Part shown: one piece after another, positions 39,924-48,459 of the stretch
Numbering within the stretch: the first letter of the stretch is position 1
How the letters are laid out: each line of letters starts with the position of its first letter
DNA from: an uncultured Clostridium sp.
GTDB lineage: Bacteria; Bacillota; Clostridia; Lachnospirales; Lachnospiraceae
NCBI GenBank assembly: GCA_902464345.1
Contig: CABQJA010000001.1
Span: 1-52,139, forward strand
Direction: 5' to 3'
Length of the DNA: 52,139 bases
Notes under the pieces: model-generated
What the model was told of the DNA's origin: nothing
What the model saw: only the letters and a program-made list of their open reading frames with translations
Databases searched by the model: none
Program-made: the position numbers and the translations under genes

Positions 39924-40612
39924 GTAAGGTATTGATTATTGAAGATGAACAGTCGATCGCAGCATTGGAGAAGGATTATCTGGAGCTGTATGATTTTGAG
40001 GTATCGATTGAGAATGACGGACAGAAAGGTCTGGATCGGGCATTGCTGGAGAATTATGATATAGTGATCGTAGATCTGATGCTCCCGACCGTAGACGGAT
40101 TCGAGATCTGTAAGAGGATCCGGGAGGTTAAGGATATTCCGATTCTGGTCGTATCTGCGAAGAAGGAGGATATCGATAAGATCCGGGGACTGGAGCTTGG
40201 TGCAGACGATTATATCACAAAGCCATTCAGCCCAAGTGAGCTGGTAGCGCGTGTAAAGGCACATCTGTCACGGTACGAGCGACTGAGAGGCAACGGTGGC
40301 GTACAGGAAAATGAGTTCATTGAGATCCGGGGAATCAAGATCGATAAAACTGCCAGACGGGTATTCGTCAATGGCGAGGAAAAGATTCTGACAACGAAGG
40401 AGTTCGATCTCCTGACCTTCCTTGCAAGCAATCCGAATCATGTATTTACCAAGGAGGAGCTGTTCAAGGAAATCTGGAACATGGACTCCATCGGAGATAT
40501 TGCAACGGTTACGGTGCATATTAAGAAGATCCGCGAGAAGATAGAGTTAAATACAGCCAAGCCGCAGTATATCGAGACAATCTGGGGCGTTGGCTACAGA
40601 TTTAAGGTATAA
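39920..40612 (+). CDS. OmpR-family response regulator
   Basis: 230 residues. Receiver domain with acidic pocket EDE (8-10), phospho-acceptor aspartate 52 in IVIVDLMLPTVDG, and lysine in YITKPFSPSELVARV. C-terminal winged helix with KILTTKEFDLLTFLASNPN and VTVHIKKIREKIE. The ATG overlaps the kinase stop. A truA gene follows two bases after the stop, so this two-component pair and the RNA-modification gene are probably one transcript. Confidence 0.95.
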   Translation: MSKVLIIEDEQSIAALEKDYLELYDFEVSIENDGQKGLDRALLENYDIVIVDLMLPTVDGFEICKRIREVKDIPILVVSAKKEDIDKIRGLELGADDYITKPFSPSELVARVKAHLSRYERLRGNGGVQENEFIEIRGIKIDKTARRVFVNGEEKILTTKEFDLLTFLASNPNHVFTKEELFKEIWNMDSIGDIATVTVHIKKIREKIELNTAKPQYIETIWGVGYRFKV

Positions 40613-40614
40613 AG

Positions 40615-41391
40615 ATGACAAATTATAAGCTTACACTTGCATATGATGGCAGCCGCTATGACGGCTGGCAGAAACAGGGAAACACAGACCGGACGATCCA
40701 GGGGCGACTGGAGACATTGGTGAGCCGGCTGGCAGGAGAGCCGACGGAGGTTCACGGAGCCGGGCGGACAGATGCCGGTGTCCATGCCAGAGGGCAGGTC
40801 TGCAACTTCCATCTGCGAAAGGACTGGCAGGAGGAAGATCTGCGGGATACTATCAATGAATACCTCCCTGCAGATATTGCCGTGCTGAAGGTGGAGAAGG
40901 TGCCGGAACGGTTTCACGCCAGACTTTGGGCAGCCGGGAAGACTTATTGTTACCGTATCCGCACCGGTAGAGTTAAGGATGTGTTTGAGCGGAATTACGT
41001 ATATCAGTATGGGAAACCGCTGGATATACAGGCAATGCGGAAGGCAGCAGAGTATTTTACCGGTGAGCATGATTTTAAGAGCTTCTGTTCCAATAAGCAT
41101 ATGAAAAAGTCTACGGTGCGTAGACTATATGGCATTGAAATAGAATCGGATACGGATGAAGTCCGGATCTATTTTCATGGGGAAGGCTTTCTTTACAATA
41201 TGGTGCGGATCCTGACCGGAACCCTGCTGGAGGTAGGGGCCGGAACACGCAGACCGGATAGTATGCCAGAGATTTTGGCGGCCAGAGACCGGCAGGCGGC
41301 AGGGGTGACAGCACCGCCACAGGGACTGACATTATGCAGCGTGTATTATGAGAAGGAAGAGATTCCGGGTTATAGGACCGGAACTGAATGA
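40615..41391 (+). CDS. truA: tRNA pseudouridine synthase A
   Basis: Makes pseudouridine at tRNA positions 38-40. 258 residues with the TruA signature: LAYDGSRYDGWQKQGNTDRT, the catalytic aspartate in GAGRTDAGVHARGQVCNF, YRIRTG, and the C-terminal GEGFLYNMVRILTGTLLEVG. The ATG lies two bases after the regulator stop, with an AAGG-rich upstream region. The position after a two-component system is unusual; truA more often follows ribosomal or energy-coupling transporter genes. Confidence 0.96.
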   Translation: MTNYKLTLAYDGSRYDGWQKQGNTDRTIQGRLETLVSRLAGEPTEVHGAGRTDAGVHARGQVCNFHLRKDWQEEDLRDTINEYLPADIAVLKVEKVPERFHARLWAAGKTYCYRIRTGRVKDVFERNYVYQYGKPLDIQAMRKAAEYFTGEHDFKSFCSNKHMKKSTVRRLYGIEIESDTDEVRIYFHGEGFLYNMVRILTGTLLEVGAGTRRPDSMPEILAARDRQAAGVTAPPQGLTLCSVYYEKEEIPGYRTGTE

Positions 41392-41413
41392 TAGAAGCAG
41401 GAGACAGGAGATT

Positions 41414-42118
41414 ATGAAGAAGATACCAGTAATATATGAAGATAATGAGTTGATCGTCTGCGTGAAGCCGCAGGGAGTTTCCAGTCAGGCAGATAAGAGC
41501 AATGATGAGGATGTGTTGGATTATTTTAAGAGCTATCTGTATGACCGGGATGAGCTGGACGAGGAGCCGTATCTGGCCATCATTCACCGGCTGGACCGGC
41601 CGGTTGGCGGCCTGATGGTGCTGGCGAAGACGAAGCAGGCAGCCGCTGATTTAAGTGATCAGGTGCAGGATGGCACGATGATCAAATATTATCAGGCAAT
41701 TCTGACCGGAGAGCTGCCGGAGGAGTGTGGATGTCTGGAGGACTATCTGGTGAAGGATGGGAAAACCAATCTGTCCAAGGTAGTGCCGAAGGGTACCAAG
41801 GGTGCGAAAAAGGCGGTTCTGAATTATGAAGTATTAGATGTATTTGAAACGGATGAGGGTGTGATCTCTTATGTGCTGATCGAGTTGCTGACTGGCAGAC
41901 ATCATCAGATCCGGGTTCAGATGGCGAATCAGGGAGCCGGAATCTGGGGCGATACGAAATACAATCCGAAGTTCCAGAAGGTGAAGCGCAGATACCAGCA
42001 GATCGGACTTTATGCGACCCGTCTGGAGTTTGAGCATCCGGTAACCGGTGAGCATCTGGTGTTTAAGAATGAACCGGAGGGAGAAGCCTTCGATATTATT
42101 GAAATGGAAGATTTTTAA
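41414..42118 (+). CDS. RluA-family pseudouridine synthase
   Basis: 234 residues without an S4 domain, so closer to RluA/YlyB-like short forms than to RluD. Motif II, AIIHRLDRPVGGLMVLAKT, carries the catalytic aspartate (about residue 61). The nearby TGRHHQIRVQMA and DTKYNP are the other conserved blocks. ATG 41414 (MKKIPVIYEDNELIVCVKP) follows CAGGAGATT; the upstream frame overlaps truA and is not used. The target RNA (23S rRNA or tRNA) cannot be told from the sequence. Confidence 0.9.
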   Translation: MKKIPVIYEDNELIVCVKPQGVSSQADKSNDEDVLDYFKSYLYDRDELDEEPYLAIIHRLDRPVGGLMVLAKTKQAAADLSDQVQDGTMIKYYQAILTGELPEECGCLEDYLVKDGKTNLSKVVPKGTKGAKKAVLNYEVLDVFETDEGVISYVLIELLTGRHHQIRVQMANQGAGIWGDTKYNPKFQKVKRRYQQIGLYATRLEFEHPVTGEHLVFKNEPEGEAFDIIEMEDF

Positions 42119-42131
42119 ATAGCATTTTAGA

Positions 42132-42161
42132 ATAGAGTCTTTCCCGGTAACTCATACTAAT
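42132..42161 (+). promoter_or_regulatory. Possible sporulation promoter before ytvI
   Basis: ATA (42132-42134), 18-base spacer, CATACTAAT (42153-42161). This resembles the sigma-E pattern ATA-N16/18-CATANNNT, but the last T is one base late. Weak on its own; supported only by the sporulation family of the next gene. Confidence 0.3.
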
Positions 42162-42189
42162 CTACAGGACGGTAGAAGGTGGGTTATGC

Positions 42190-43266
42190 ATGAAGGATTT
42201 TTTCAATGAGGTAAAAGAAAATAAAGAACTGAAAAAAGGAATCCTCCTTGCAGGAATCGGACTGGGAATCTTTCTGGGTTTCCGGTATCTGCTTCCGCTG
42301 GTGATTCCTTTTTTGATTGCATTTATTCTGGCGGGAGTTCTGCGCCCGGTCGTAGATGGACTGATCCGGCTGATTCATTGCTCGGAAATGATCGCGTCCG
42401 TTCTGGTGTTGGTACTGGTGGCGGGAGCCGGATGGCTGGTATCACGTTGCGTGTTTAATGGCATCTGGCGACAGATGGAGAATCTGGTTACCTATCTGCC
42501 GTTTTATCGGGAGCAGTTTCTGGCAGGCTTAAATGTCTGCTGTAATTATATTGACACCGGCTTTCATTTAAAATCCGGAGCGTCCCTGCTGTATGCCACA
42601 GAGACTCTTGCAGGGATATTTTCGGACTTTCAGACGACATTGCTGCCCAGGGTGACGAATGGCACGGTGAATATCTTAAAACAGGCAGGCTCGGCTATCC
42701 TGCTTCTGTTTATTATGGTGTATTCCATGCTGTGCATGTTAAAAAATTATCCGCGTCTGCTGAAAGGGGGAGCCGTTGGCAGGTGGCTGCAGAAAATATG
42801 GGGAAGGACTGCAAGGCTTCTGCTGCTGTATATCAAGGCGGAAGGAAGTATTGCTTTGATCCAGGCAGGTATCTGCAGCCTCGGTCTTTGGATCCTGGGG
42901 AATCCATATTTTCTGTTGCTGGGGGGCTTTATAGCAATCGTAGACGCACTTCCGGTACTGGGGAGCGGAACCGTACTGATTCCGTGGGGCATCCTGCGGC
43001 TGTTGGCCGGGGATGTAAAGATGGGGGTCGGGGTGCTTCTGCTTTATCTGTTGTGTACGGTGAACCGTCAGCTGCTGGAACCGCGTCTGATTGGACGCCA
43101 TCTGGGCATGAGCACACTACTTACATTATTTCTGATGTATGTCGGTTTTAAGCTGTTCGGAATTCTGGGGTTTCTGCTGGGACCGGTCGGATTTATCCTC
43201 GGGCGGGAAATCTATCTGACACTGGTGGAGAGTATCACAGAGCACCACGGTGAAGAACCGGGATGA
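42190..43266 (+). CDS. ytvI: YtvI-like / AI-2E family membrane protein
   Basis: 358 residues and about seven to eight membrane helices: a pair at about 20-60, one near 68-85, a long extracytoplasmic stretch, then helices at about 160-180, 220-300 and 305-345. The C-terminal block WILGNPYFLLLGGFIAIVDALPVLGSG is the AI-2E/UPF0118 signature. Length and N-terminus (charged, then LLAGIGLGIFLGFRYLLPLV) fit the spore membrane protein YtvI of Firmicutes. The distinction from a general AI-2E exporter is by overall look only. ATG follows AGAAGGTGGG. Confidence 0.75.
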   Translation: MKDFFNEVKENKELKKGILLAGIGLGIFLGFRYLLPLVIPFLIAFILAGVLRPVVDGLIRLIHCSEMIASVLVLVLVAGAGWLVSRCVFNGIWRQMENLVTYLPFYREQFLAGLNVCCNYIDTGFHLKSGASLLYATETLAGIFSDFQTTLLPRVTNGTVNILKQAGSAILLLFIMVYSMLCMLKNYPRLLKGGAVGRWLQKIWGRTARLLLLYIKAEGSIALIQAGICSLGLWILGNPYFLLLGGFIAIVDALPVLGSGTVLIPWGILRLLAGDVKMGVGVLLLYLLCTVNRQLLEPRLIGRHLGMSTLLTLFLMYVGFKLFGILGFLLGPVGFILGREIYLTLVESITEHHGEEPG

Positions 43267-43307
43267 AGACAATAGCAAGATAATAAGAAGAATAGATAGA
43301 GGTGGAC

Positions 43308-43337
43308 TTGACGAATAGAAAATGATAGGTATATAAT
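43308..43337 (+). promoter_or_regulatory. Sigma-A-type promoter of the ABC transporter operon
   Basis: TTGACG (43308-43313), an 18-base spacer and TATAAT (43332-43337). The dyad TTAGTATATTCTAA (43350-43363) follows within about 15 bases, where a repressor could act. The ABC ATPase ATG is at 43408. Confidence 0.7.
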
Positions 43338-43407
43338 AAGAATCCGAGTTAGTATATTCTAATAAAAGTTAAATGACACTTACAAAAGAAGGGAAAGGGG
43401 ATGTCAT

Positions 43408-44106
43408 ATGTTTTTAGAGATACAGGGATTAAAAAAGCATTTCGGAGAGGGCGATAGCCGGGTAGAGGTATTGCGGGGAATCGACTTGTCAGTAGAACAG
43501 GGAGAATTCTGTGTGCTGCTTGGACCCTCCGGTTCCGGAAAATCCACATTGCTGAACATCATTGGTGGAATCGATCAGGCGGATGAAGGAAGTATCACGA
43601 TTCAGGGAGAGCGGACAGCGGATATGAATGAAAAGAAGCTGACGACTTACCGTCGGAAGCATCTAGGCTACATTTTCCAGATGTATAACCTGATTCCGAA
43701 CCTGACAGTACGGGAGAATGTGGAGGTTGGAGCGTATTTAAGTGATGCTCCGCTGGATGTAGATGAAATTCTGGAAACGCTGGGGCTGACGGCGCATGCG
43801 AATAAACGCCCGAATCAGTTGTCCGGCGGACAGCAGCAGAGATGTGCGATCGGACGGGCAATCGTAAAGAATCCGGATATATTATTGTGCGACGAGCCAA
43901 CCGGAGCATTGGATTATGCGACATCTAAGGAAATTCTGAAATTAATCGAGACAGTCAATCAGAAATATGGCAATACAGTTATCATGGTAACTCACAATGA
44001 CGCAATTAAAAATATGGCCGACCGGGTAGTGAAGTTAAGAGATGGTCAAATTCGGAAGAACTATCTGAATGAAGAAAAGGTAGCGGCAGAGGATCTGGAT
44101 TGGTAA
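43408..44106 (+). CDS. ABC transporter ATP-binding protein, MacB/LolD type
   Basis: 232 residues. Walker A GPSGSGKST at about 39-47, Q-loop in YIFQMYNLIPNLTVRENV, signature LSGGQQQRCAIGRAI, Walker B LLCDEPTGALD, H-loop VTHN. This sequence pattern belongs to the MacB/LolD/FtsE class, which acts with FtsX-fold permeases to move substrates outside the membrane or to work mechanically on them. ATG follows AAAGGGGATG. The permease starts 13 bases downstream of the stop. Confidence 0.95.
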   Translation: MFLEIQGLKKHFGEGDSRVEVLRGIDLSVEQGEFCVLLGPSGSGKSTLLNIIGGIDQADEGSITIQGERTADMNEKKLTTYRRKHLGYIFQMYNLIPNLTVRENVEVGAYLSDAPLDVDEILETLGLTAHANKRPNQLSGGQQQRCAIGRAIVKNPDILLCDEPTGALDYATSKEILKLIETVNQKYGNTVIMVTHNDAIKNMADRVVKLRDGQIRKNYLNEEKVAAEDLDW

Positions 44107-44118
44107 GGGAGGCAGAAG

Positions 44119-46440
44119 ATGAAAAATCCATTGAGAAAACGACTCCTGAGAGAGATTACGGGAGATATTGGAAAATATCTGGTTATTTTCATAATGCTGG
44201 TTCTGTTTATCGGCTTTGTGTCCGGGTTTATTGTGGCTGACAGCAGTATGCTGAAGGCATATAATGATGGTTTTACCAAATATAACATAGAAGACGGTCA
44301 TTTCCTGACGGTTACAGAGATGAACCGTGCACAGAAAAAGGCAGTAGAAGCTCTCGGTATCACCGTGTATGACCAGTATTATGTCGAGAAACAGATGGAG
44401 AATAATACAAAGTTACGTATTTATGCCGATCGGAAGGAAGTCAATACGCTATGCGTGATGGATGGCGTGATGCCGTCAGCAGAGGATGAGATCGCATTGG
44501 ACCGGATGTATGCGGAGAACAACGACTTAAAGGTGGGTGATACTGTTTCGGATGGCGGAATTACATGGAAGATTACTGCACTGGTAGCGCTTCCGGATTA
44601 CAGCTGTCTGTTTGAGGATAACAACGACACGATGTTTGATTCTGTGAAGTTCGGTGTTGCGGTTGTAAGTGACAAGGGATTTGAGCGGTTTGATACCAAT
44701 AGCCTGAACTATGACTATGCATGGAAATATCACGAGAAACCGGCCGGCGAGGTACAGGAAAAGGAGATGTCGGAGGATCTCTTAAAGGGGCTGGCAGATG
44801 AAGTGACACTTTCAGAATATCTGCCGTTATATCAGAATCAGGCAATTCAGTTTACCGGTGATGATATGGGCGGTGATATGGCAATGATCGTAGTTATGCT
44901 TTATATGGTCATTGTGATCCTGGCATTTGTTTTCGGCATTACAACGCTGGATACGATCGAGAAGGAGGCCAGTGTCATCGGTACCCTGCGGGCATCCGGC
45001 TATACCAGAGGCGAGCTGGTCAGACACTATATGCTGCCACCGGTTCTGGTAACGGTCATCGGTGCGGTCATCGGTAATATTCTGGGGTATACGGTATTTA
45101 AGGATGTCTGTGCAAATATGTACTATGGAAGCTACAGTCTTCCGACCTATATTACAGTCTGGAGTGCGAATGCATTCTGGGAGACCACGGTAGTGCCTAT
45201 GGTGATCATGTTGGTCGTAAACTACATAATCTTAAGCCGGAAGCTGAAGCTGGAGCCTCTCCGGTTTCTGCGGCATGATCTGTCACGGAAGCAGGGGAAG
45301 CGGAGTGTTCGTCTGAATAAGCATATTCCGTTTTTCAGCCGATTCCGTCTGCGGATCGTGTTTCAGAATGTGGGTAACTATATTCTGATCCTGATAGGTA
45401 TCCTGTTTGCTAATGTTCTGCTGATGTTCGGTCTGATGCTTCCAACGGTTCTGAGCCACTATCAAGATACGATCCAGGACAGTATGCTGAGTAATTATCA
45501 GTATGTGTTGACCATGCCGACGGCAACGGTAGATGAGGACCGGAAGCTGGAGACCATGATAGCACTTCTGGCATTTCAGAATGCAGTGGATACGGAAAAT
45601 GAAGATGCGGAAAAATTCAGTGCCTATACTCTGGATGCGCAGGGGAAAGGCAGCAGTATTATAGATGAGATTATGTTTTACGGAATCGAACCGGATAGCC
45701 GGTATGTTCATCTGAATCTGGCAGCGGATGATGTTTATGTATCGAAGGCATATGCAGATAAGTATAACATCAAAGTCGGAGATACGATTCAGCTGAAGGA
45801 GCATTTTGAGGATAAGGATTATCAGTTCCGGGTGACCGGAATTTATGATTATGAGGGTGCCCTGTGTGTATTCATGACCAGAGATCATCTGAACGATGTG
45901 TTTGATCTCGGTGACGGAATGTTTGGCGGGTACTTCTCAGATACGGAGATTACGGATATTGATTCCGAATACATCGGCAGTGTTATTGATCTGGAATCTC
46001 TGACCAAGGTCAGCCGGCAGCTGGAGAAGTCCATGGGATCGAATATGCAGCTGATGTACGGATTTGCAATTCTTCTGTTCATCGTACTGATCTATCTGCT
46101 GTCCAAGGTTATTATTGAAAAGAATGCACAGTCCATTTCCATGACGAAGATATTAGGCTACAGTGGTGGTGAGATCAGTCGTCTGTATATCGTCTCTACA
46201 TCTATTGTGGTAGTGCTTTGTATCCTGATCAGTATTCCAATCGAGGATAAGCTGATGCAGATGATCTGGAATACTTATGTATCAAAGGCAATGAGCGGAT
46301 GGCTGCCGTACTACCTGGATCCTTCGGTGCCGATTAAGATGTTTGTAATGGGTGTCTTAAGTTATCTGGTGGTGGCAGTACTGGAAATGTACAAGATCAA
46401 GAAGGTGCCGATGAGTATGGCATTAAAGAATGTGGAGTAA
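44119..46440 (+). CDS. FtsX-like ABC transporter permease
   Basis: 773 residues with N-terminal helix (about 18-42), an extracytoplasmic domain of about 200 residues, and a first FtsX core (MIVVMLYMVIVILAFVFGITT, then ASVIGTLRASGYTRGELVRHY, about 255-380). A second half follows with helix at about 415-440, another extracytoplasmic domain, and a second FtsX core (LMYGFAILLFIVLIYLLSKV; SMTKILGYSGGEISRLYIVS). Both cores carry the conserved G-x-SGYT/ GYSGGE cytoplasmic coupling helix. The tandem design is typical of peptide or lipoprotein-related exporters in Firmicutes. ATG follows AAGGGAGG. Confidence 0.92.
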   Translation: MKNPLRKRLLREITGDIGKYLVIFIMLVLFIGFVSGFIVADSSMLKAYNDGFTKYNIEDGHFLTVTEMNRAQKKAVEALGITVYDQYYVEKQMENNTKLRIYADRKEVNTLCVMDGVMPSAEDEIALDRMYAENNDLKVGDTVSDGGITWKITALVALPDYSCLFEDNNDTMFDSVKFGVAVVSDKGFERFDTNSLNYDYAWKYHEKPAGEVQEKEMSEDLLKGLADEVTLSEYLPLYQNQAIQFTGDDMGGDMAMIVVMLYMVIVILAFVFGITTLDTIEKEASVIGTLRASGYTRGELVRHYMLPPVLVTVIGAVIGNILGYTVFKDVCANMYYGSYSLPTYITVWSANAFWETTVVPMVIMLVVNYIILSRKLKLEPLRFLRHDLSRKQGKRSVRLNKHIPFFSRFRLRIVFQNVGNYILILIGILFANVLLMFGLMLPTVLSHYQDTIQDSMLSNYQYVLTMPTATVDEDRKLETMIALLAFQNAVDTENEDAEKFSAYTLDAQGKGSSIIDEIMFYGIEPDSRYVHLNLAADDVYVSKAYADKYNIKVGDTIQLKEHFEDKDYQFRVTGIYDYEGALCVFMTRDHLNDVFDLGDGMFGGYFSDTEITDIDSEYIGSVIDLESLTKVSRQLEKSMGSNMQLMYGFAILLFIVLIYLLSKVIIEKNAQSISMTKILGYSGGEISRLYIVSTSIVVVLCILISIPIEDKLMQMIWNTYVSKAMSGWLPYYLDPSVPIKMFVMGVLSYLVVAVLEMYKIKKVPMSMALKNVE

Positions 46441-46451
46441 GGAGGCAGGAT

Positions 46452-47861
46452 ATGAAGAAACTATATATGAAAAAGATCATGACAATTGGAATGGCAGTGC
46501 TTCTGGCAGCCGGAATGACTGCCTGTGGCGGAGCGGAAGGAAATGATACATCTGCGGCAACAGATTCGGAGACGTCTTCGGAATTAGAACCGGCAGACGG
46601 TGCAGATACTTCGGTTGTGTACGAATACCGGGAAAGCCAGATGGAGCATGACAAGGAAGAATCCGTATATGTGAAGGCAGATGCTTACGGATCTCCGACA
46701 GAGATCACGGTGACCACGACCCTGAAAAATCCGGGTGAGAACCAGAAGATCACAGACTTTACGACCCTGACCGACATCAAGAACAAGAATGGCGATGAGG
46801 AATATACACTGGATGGTGCGGGAAATCTGGTCTGGGAAAATCACGGAGAGGATATCCGGTATGATGGAACCGCAGATGCAGACAAGGAGCTTCCGGTTAC
46901 GGTAAAGGTAAGCTACTATCTGGATGATACAGAGGTGACACCGGAGGAACTGGCGGGAGCCACCGGCAGAGTCCGGATCCGGTTCGATTATACCAATAAC
47001 ACCGGAAGTGAGACAGATGATACAACAGATGAAATCATTCCGTTTGTTGCAGTGTCAGGCCTGATGCTGTCACAGGATGTGGCATCTGACATAACGGTAA
47101 CGAATTGCAAGATCAAGAGTATGGATGACAATTATCTGATCTTCGGATATGCAGCACCGGGAGTCAAGGATGCACTGGATCTGGACAGTATCGATTCTTT
47201 TAAAGATGATGATAAGGAAGAGGATGCTGACGAAGAGGACGATTCCGATGAGAAGGAAACCTTCCCGGACTATATGGAGGTTAGCTTTGATGCAAAAGAC
47301 TTTGAACTGGATTTCACGGCTACTATGATCAGTAATGGTCTGTTGACGGACATGGATACAGAGAAGATGTCAGAGAAGGTCGATGATCTGGCAGACGGTT
47401 TCAGGGACCTGTATAACGGTACCAGTGAGCTGACGAATGCTCTGCAGCAGTTAAGCACATCCGGAAATGATCTGGTGAGCGGTGCAGAAGGCTTACAGGG
47501 CGGACTACAGTCTTTGAATGATGCACTTTCACAGATCCCGGCGGAAATGCTGGCGCAGGATCCGACTCTGGCACAGACCGTGGCGGCGGTTGCAGCACTG
47601 GCAGAAGGCAGTAGTCAGCTGACCGATGGTATCCGGGCATATACCGGCGGTGTGACACAGGTGTATAACGGAAGCGTGCAGCTTAAAAACGGCACCTATA
47701 AGCTGGTGGAGAGTGCAGATGATCTAAAGACTTTAAGGGATCGGCTCGAGAACCTGAAGAGTGCGGATTCTTCTTATGAGAACTTCGGCGGAATCGAAGA
47801 AGGCAAGACCGGCAGTGTATACTTTCTGGTTGAAACAGCAGAGATCAAGTCGGAAGATTAA
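46452..47861 (+). CDS. Lipoprotein partner of the ABC transporter, YhgE/Pip-like C-terminus
   Basis: 469 residues. The signal peptide ends in lipobox GMTACGG (cysteine about 21). An acidic linker is followed by a domain of about 200 residues (YEYRESQMEHDKEESVYVKAD onward, strand-rich). A C-terminal helical part has the repeated NGTSELTNALQQL, GAEGLQGGLQSL, GSSQLTDGIRAYTGG and NGSVQLKNGTYKL units typical of YhgE/Pip coiled-coil regions. It has no C-terminal membrane helix, unlike full YhgE. It starts 11 bases after the permease stop behind AAGGAGGC, so it is the third operon member and probably works with the exporter outside the cell. Confidence 0.78.
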   Translation: MKKLYMKKIMTIGMAVLLAAGMTACGGAEGNDTSAATDSETSSELEPADGADTSVVYEYRESQMEHDKEESVYVKADAYGSPTEITVTTTLKNPGENQKITDFTTLTDIKNKNGDEEYTLDGAGNLVWENHGEDIRYDGTADADKELPVTVKVSYYLDDTEVTPEELAGATGRVRIRFDYTNNTGSETDDTTDEIIPFVAVSGLMLSQDVASDITVTNCKIKSMDDNYLIFGYAAPGVKDALDLDSIDSFKDDDKEEDADEEDDSDEKETFPDYMEVSFDAKDFELDFTATMISNGLLTDMDTEKMSEKVDDLADGFRDLYNGTSELTNALQQLSTSGNDLVSGAEGLQGGLQSLNDALSQIPAEMLAQDPTLAQTVAAVAALAEGSSQLTDGIRAYTGGVTQVYNGSVQLKNGTYKLVESADDLKTLRDRLENLKSADSSYENFGGIEEGKTGSVYFLVETAEIKSED

Positions 47862-47938
47862 ACAGAATTCTTCACATAGCTGACATACAAAAGCATCATA
47901 TTTCTTTCGTTTTGTCCCGTACTATTTACATAAATCAG

Positions 47939-47974
47939 ATAGTAAGGTACTATTAAAAAGTATTCAAAGAATAC
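47939..47974. promoter_or_regulatory. Two palindromes 21 bases apart before a lipoprotein gene
   Basis: ATAGTAAGGTACTAT (47939-47953, 6-bp arms, 3-base centre) and GTATTCAAAGAATAC (47960-47974, same design). Their centres are 21 bases apart, two DNA helix turns. A GTACTATT word also repeats at 47919 and 47947. They lie 22-57 bases before the ATG at 47996. No convincing promoter pair was seen between them. Confidence 0.5.
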
Positions 47975-47995
47975 GAATAATGAGAAAGAGGTGTC

Positions 47996-48358
47996 ATGAT
48001 GATGAAGAAGAAACTAATCGCACTCGTAATGGGTATAATGTTCTGTATCGGATTACTCGGAGGCTGTGGACAGACTGAGGTGAAGCCGGATAATGCCGCA
48101 ACAAGCAGCAGCGAGGAAGGAAATCAGGATGGAACAGCAGAAGAAAAAGAATTGACAGGCACGATTGATGAGATAAAAGATTTCATGTTTGTCATTACGG
48201 ATAAAAATGACACACCATATAGTTTCAGCTTTGAAAAAAAGCCGGAAGGTCTGGAGAATGTCAGCAACGGAGATACGGTGACTGTAAAGTATACAGGAAC
48301 GATCTCAGAGGTGGATCCGTTTGATGGAGAGATACTATCTGTTGAAAAGATGAAATAA
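47996..48358 (+). CDS. Small lipoprotein
   Basis: 120 residues. The signal peptide runs MMMKKKLIALVMGIMFCIGL and ends in lipobox LLGGCG (cysteine about 24). An acidic Ser-rich linker (about 30-50) precedes a small beta domain, ELTGTIDEIKDFMFVITDKN then GDTVTVKYTGTISEVDPFDG, which looks OB-like. The function is unknown; similar small lipoproteins occur widely in Lachnospiraceae. Three ATGs in a row (47996, 47999, 48002) follow AAAGAGGTG, and the first gives the best spacing. The upstream paired palindromes suggest regulated expression. Confidence 0.75.
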   Translation: MMMKKKLIALVMGIMFCIGLLGGCGQTEVKPDNAATSSSEEGNQDGTAEEKELTGTIDEIKDFMFVITDKNDTPYSFSFEKKPEGLENVSNGDTVTVKYTGTISEVDPFDGEILSVEKMK

Positions 48359-48398
48359 AATCAAAAAATACTATTTACAAGAAGTCCATTTAAAGGAG

Positions 48399-48436
48399 AA
48401 TCAAGCAGGCACTTATCAGAGAGTGCCTGCTTGATT
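48399..48436. terminator. Perfect 15-bp hairpin between converging genes
   Basis: AATCAAGCAGGCACT (48399-48413) and AGTGCCTGCTTGATT (48422-48436) around an 8-base loop. No T run follows on +; on the minus side the sequence runs TTCTCCTTT. A second small stem AAGGG...CCCTT lies at 48443-48458. Position between converging genes supports a terminator role. Confidence 0.6.
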
Positions 48437-48459
48437 GAAAGTAAGGGTGAAAGCCCTTG

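Noticed and set aside
47924..47956. TTTACA ... TATTAA promoter before the small lipoprotein
   Set aside because: The spacer would be 20 bases, too long for a convincing sigma-A promoter.
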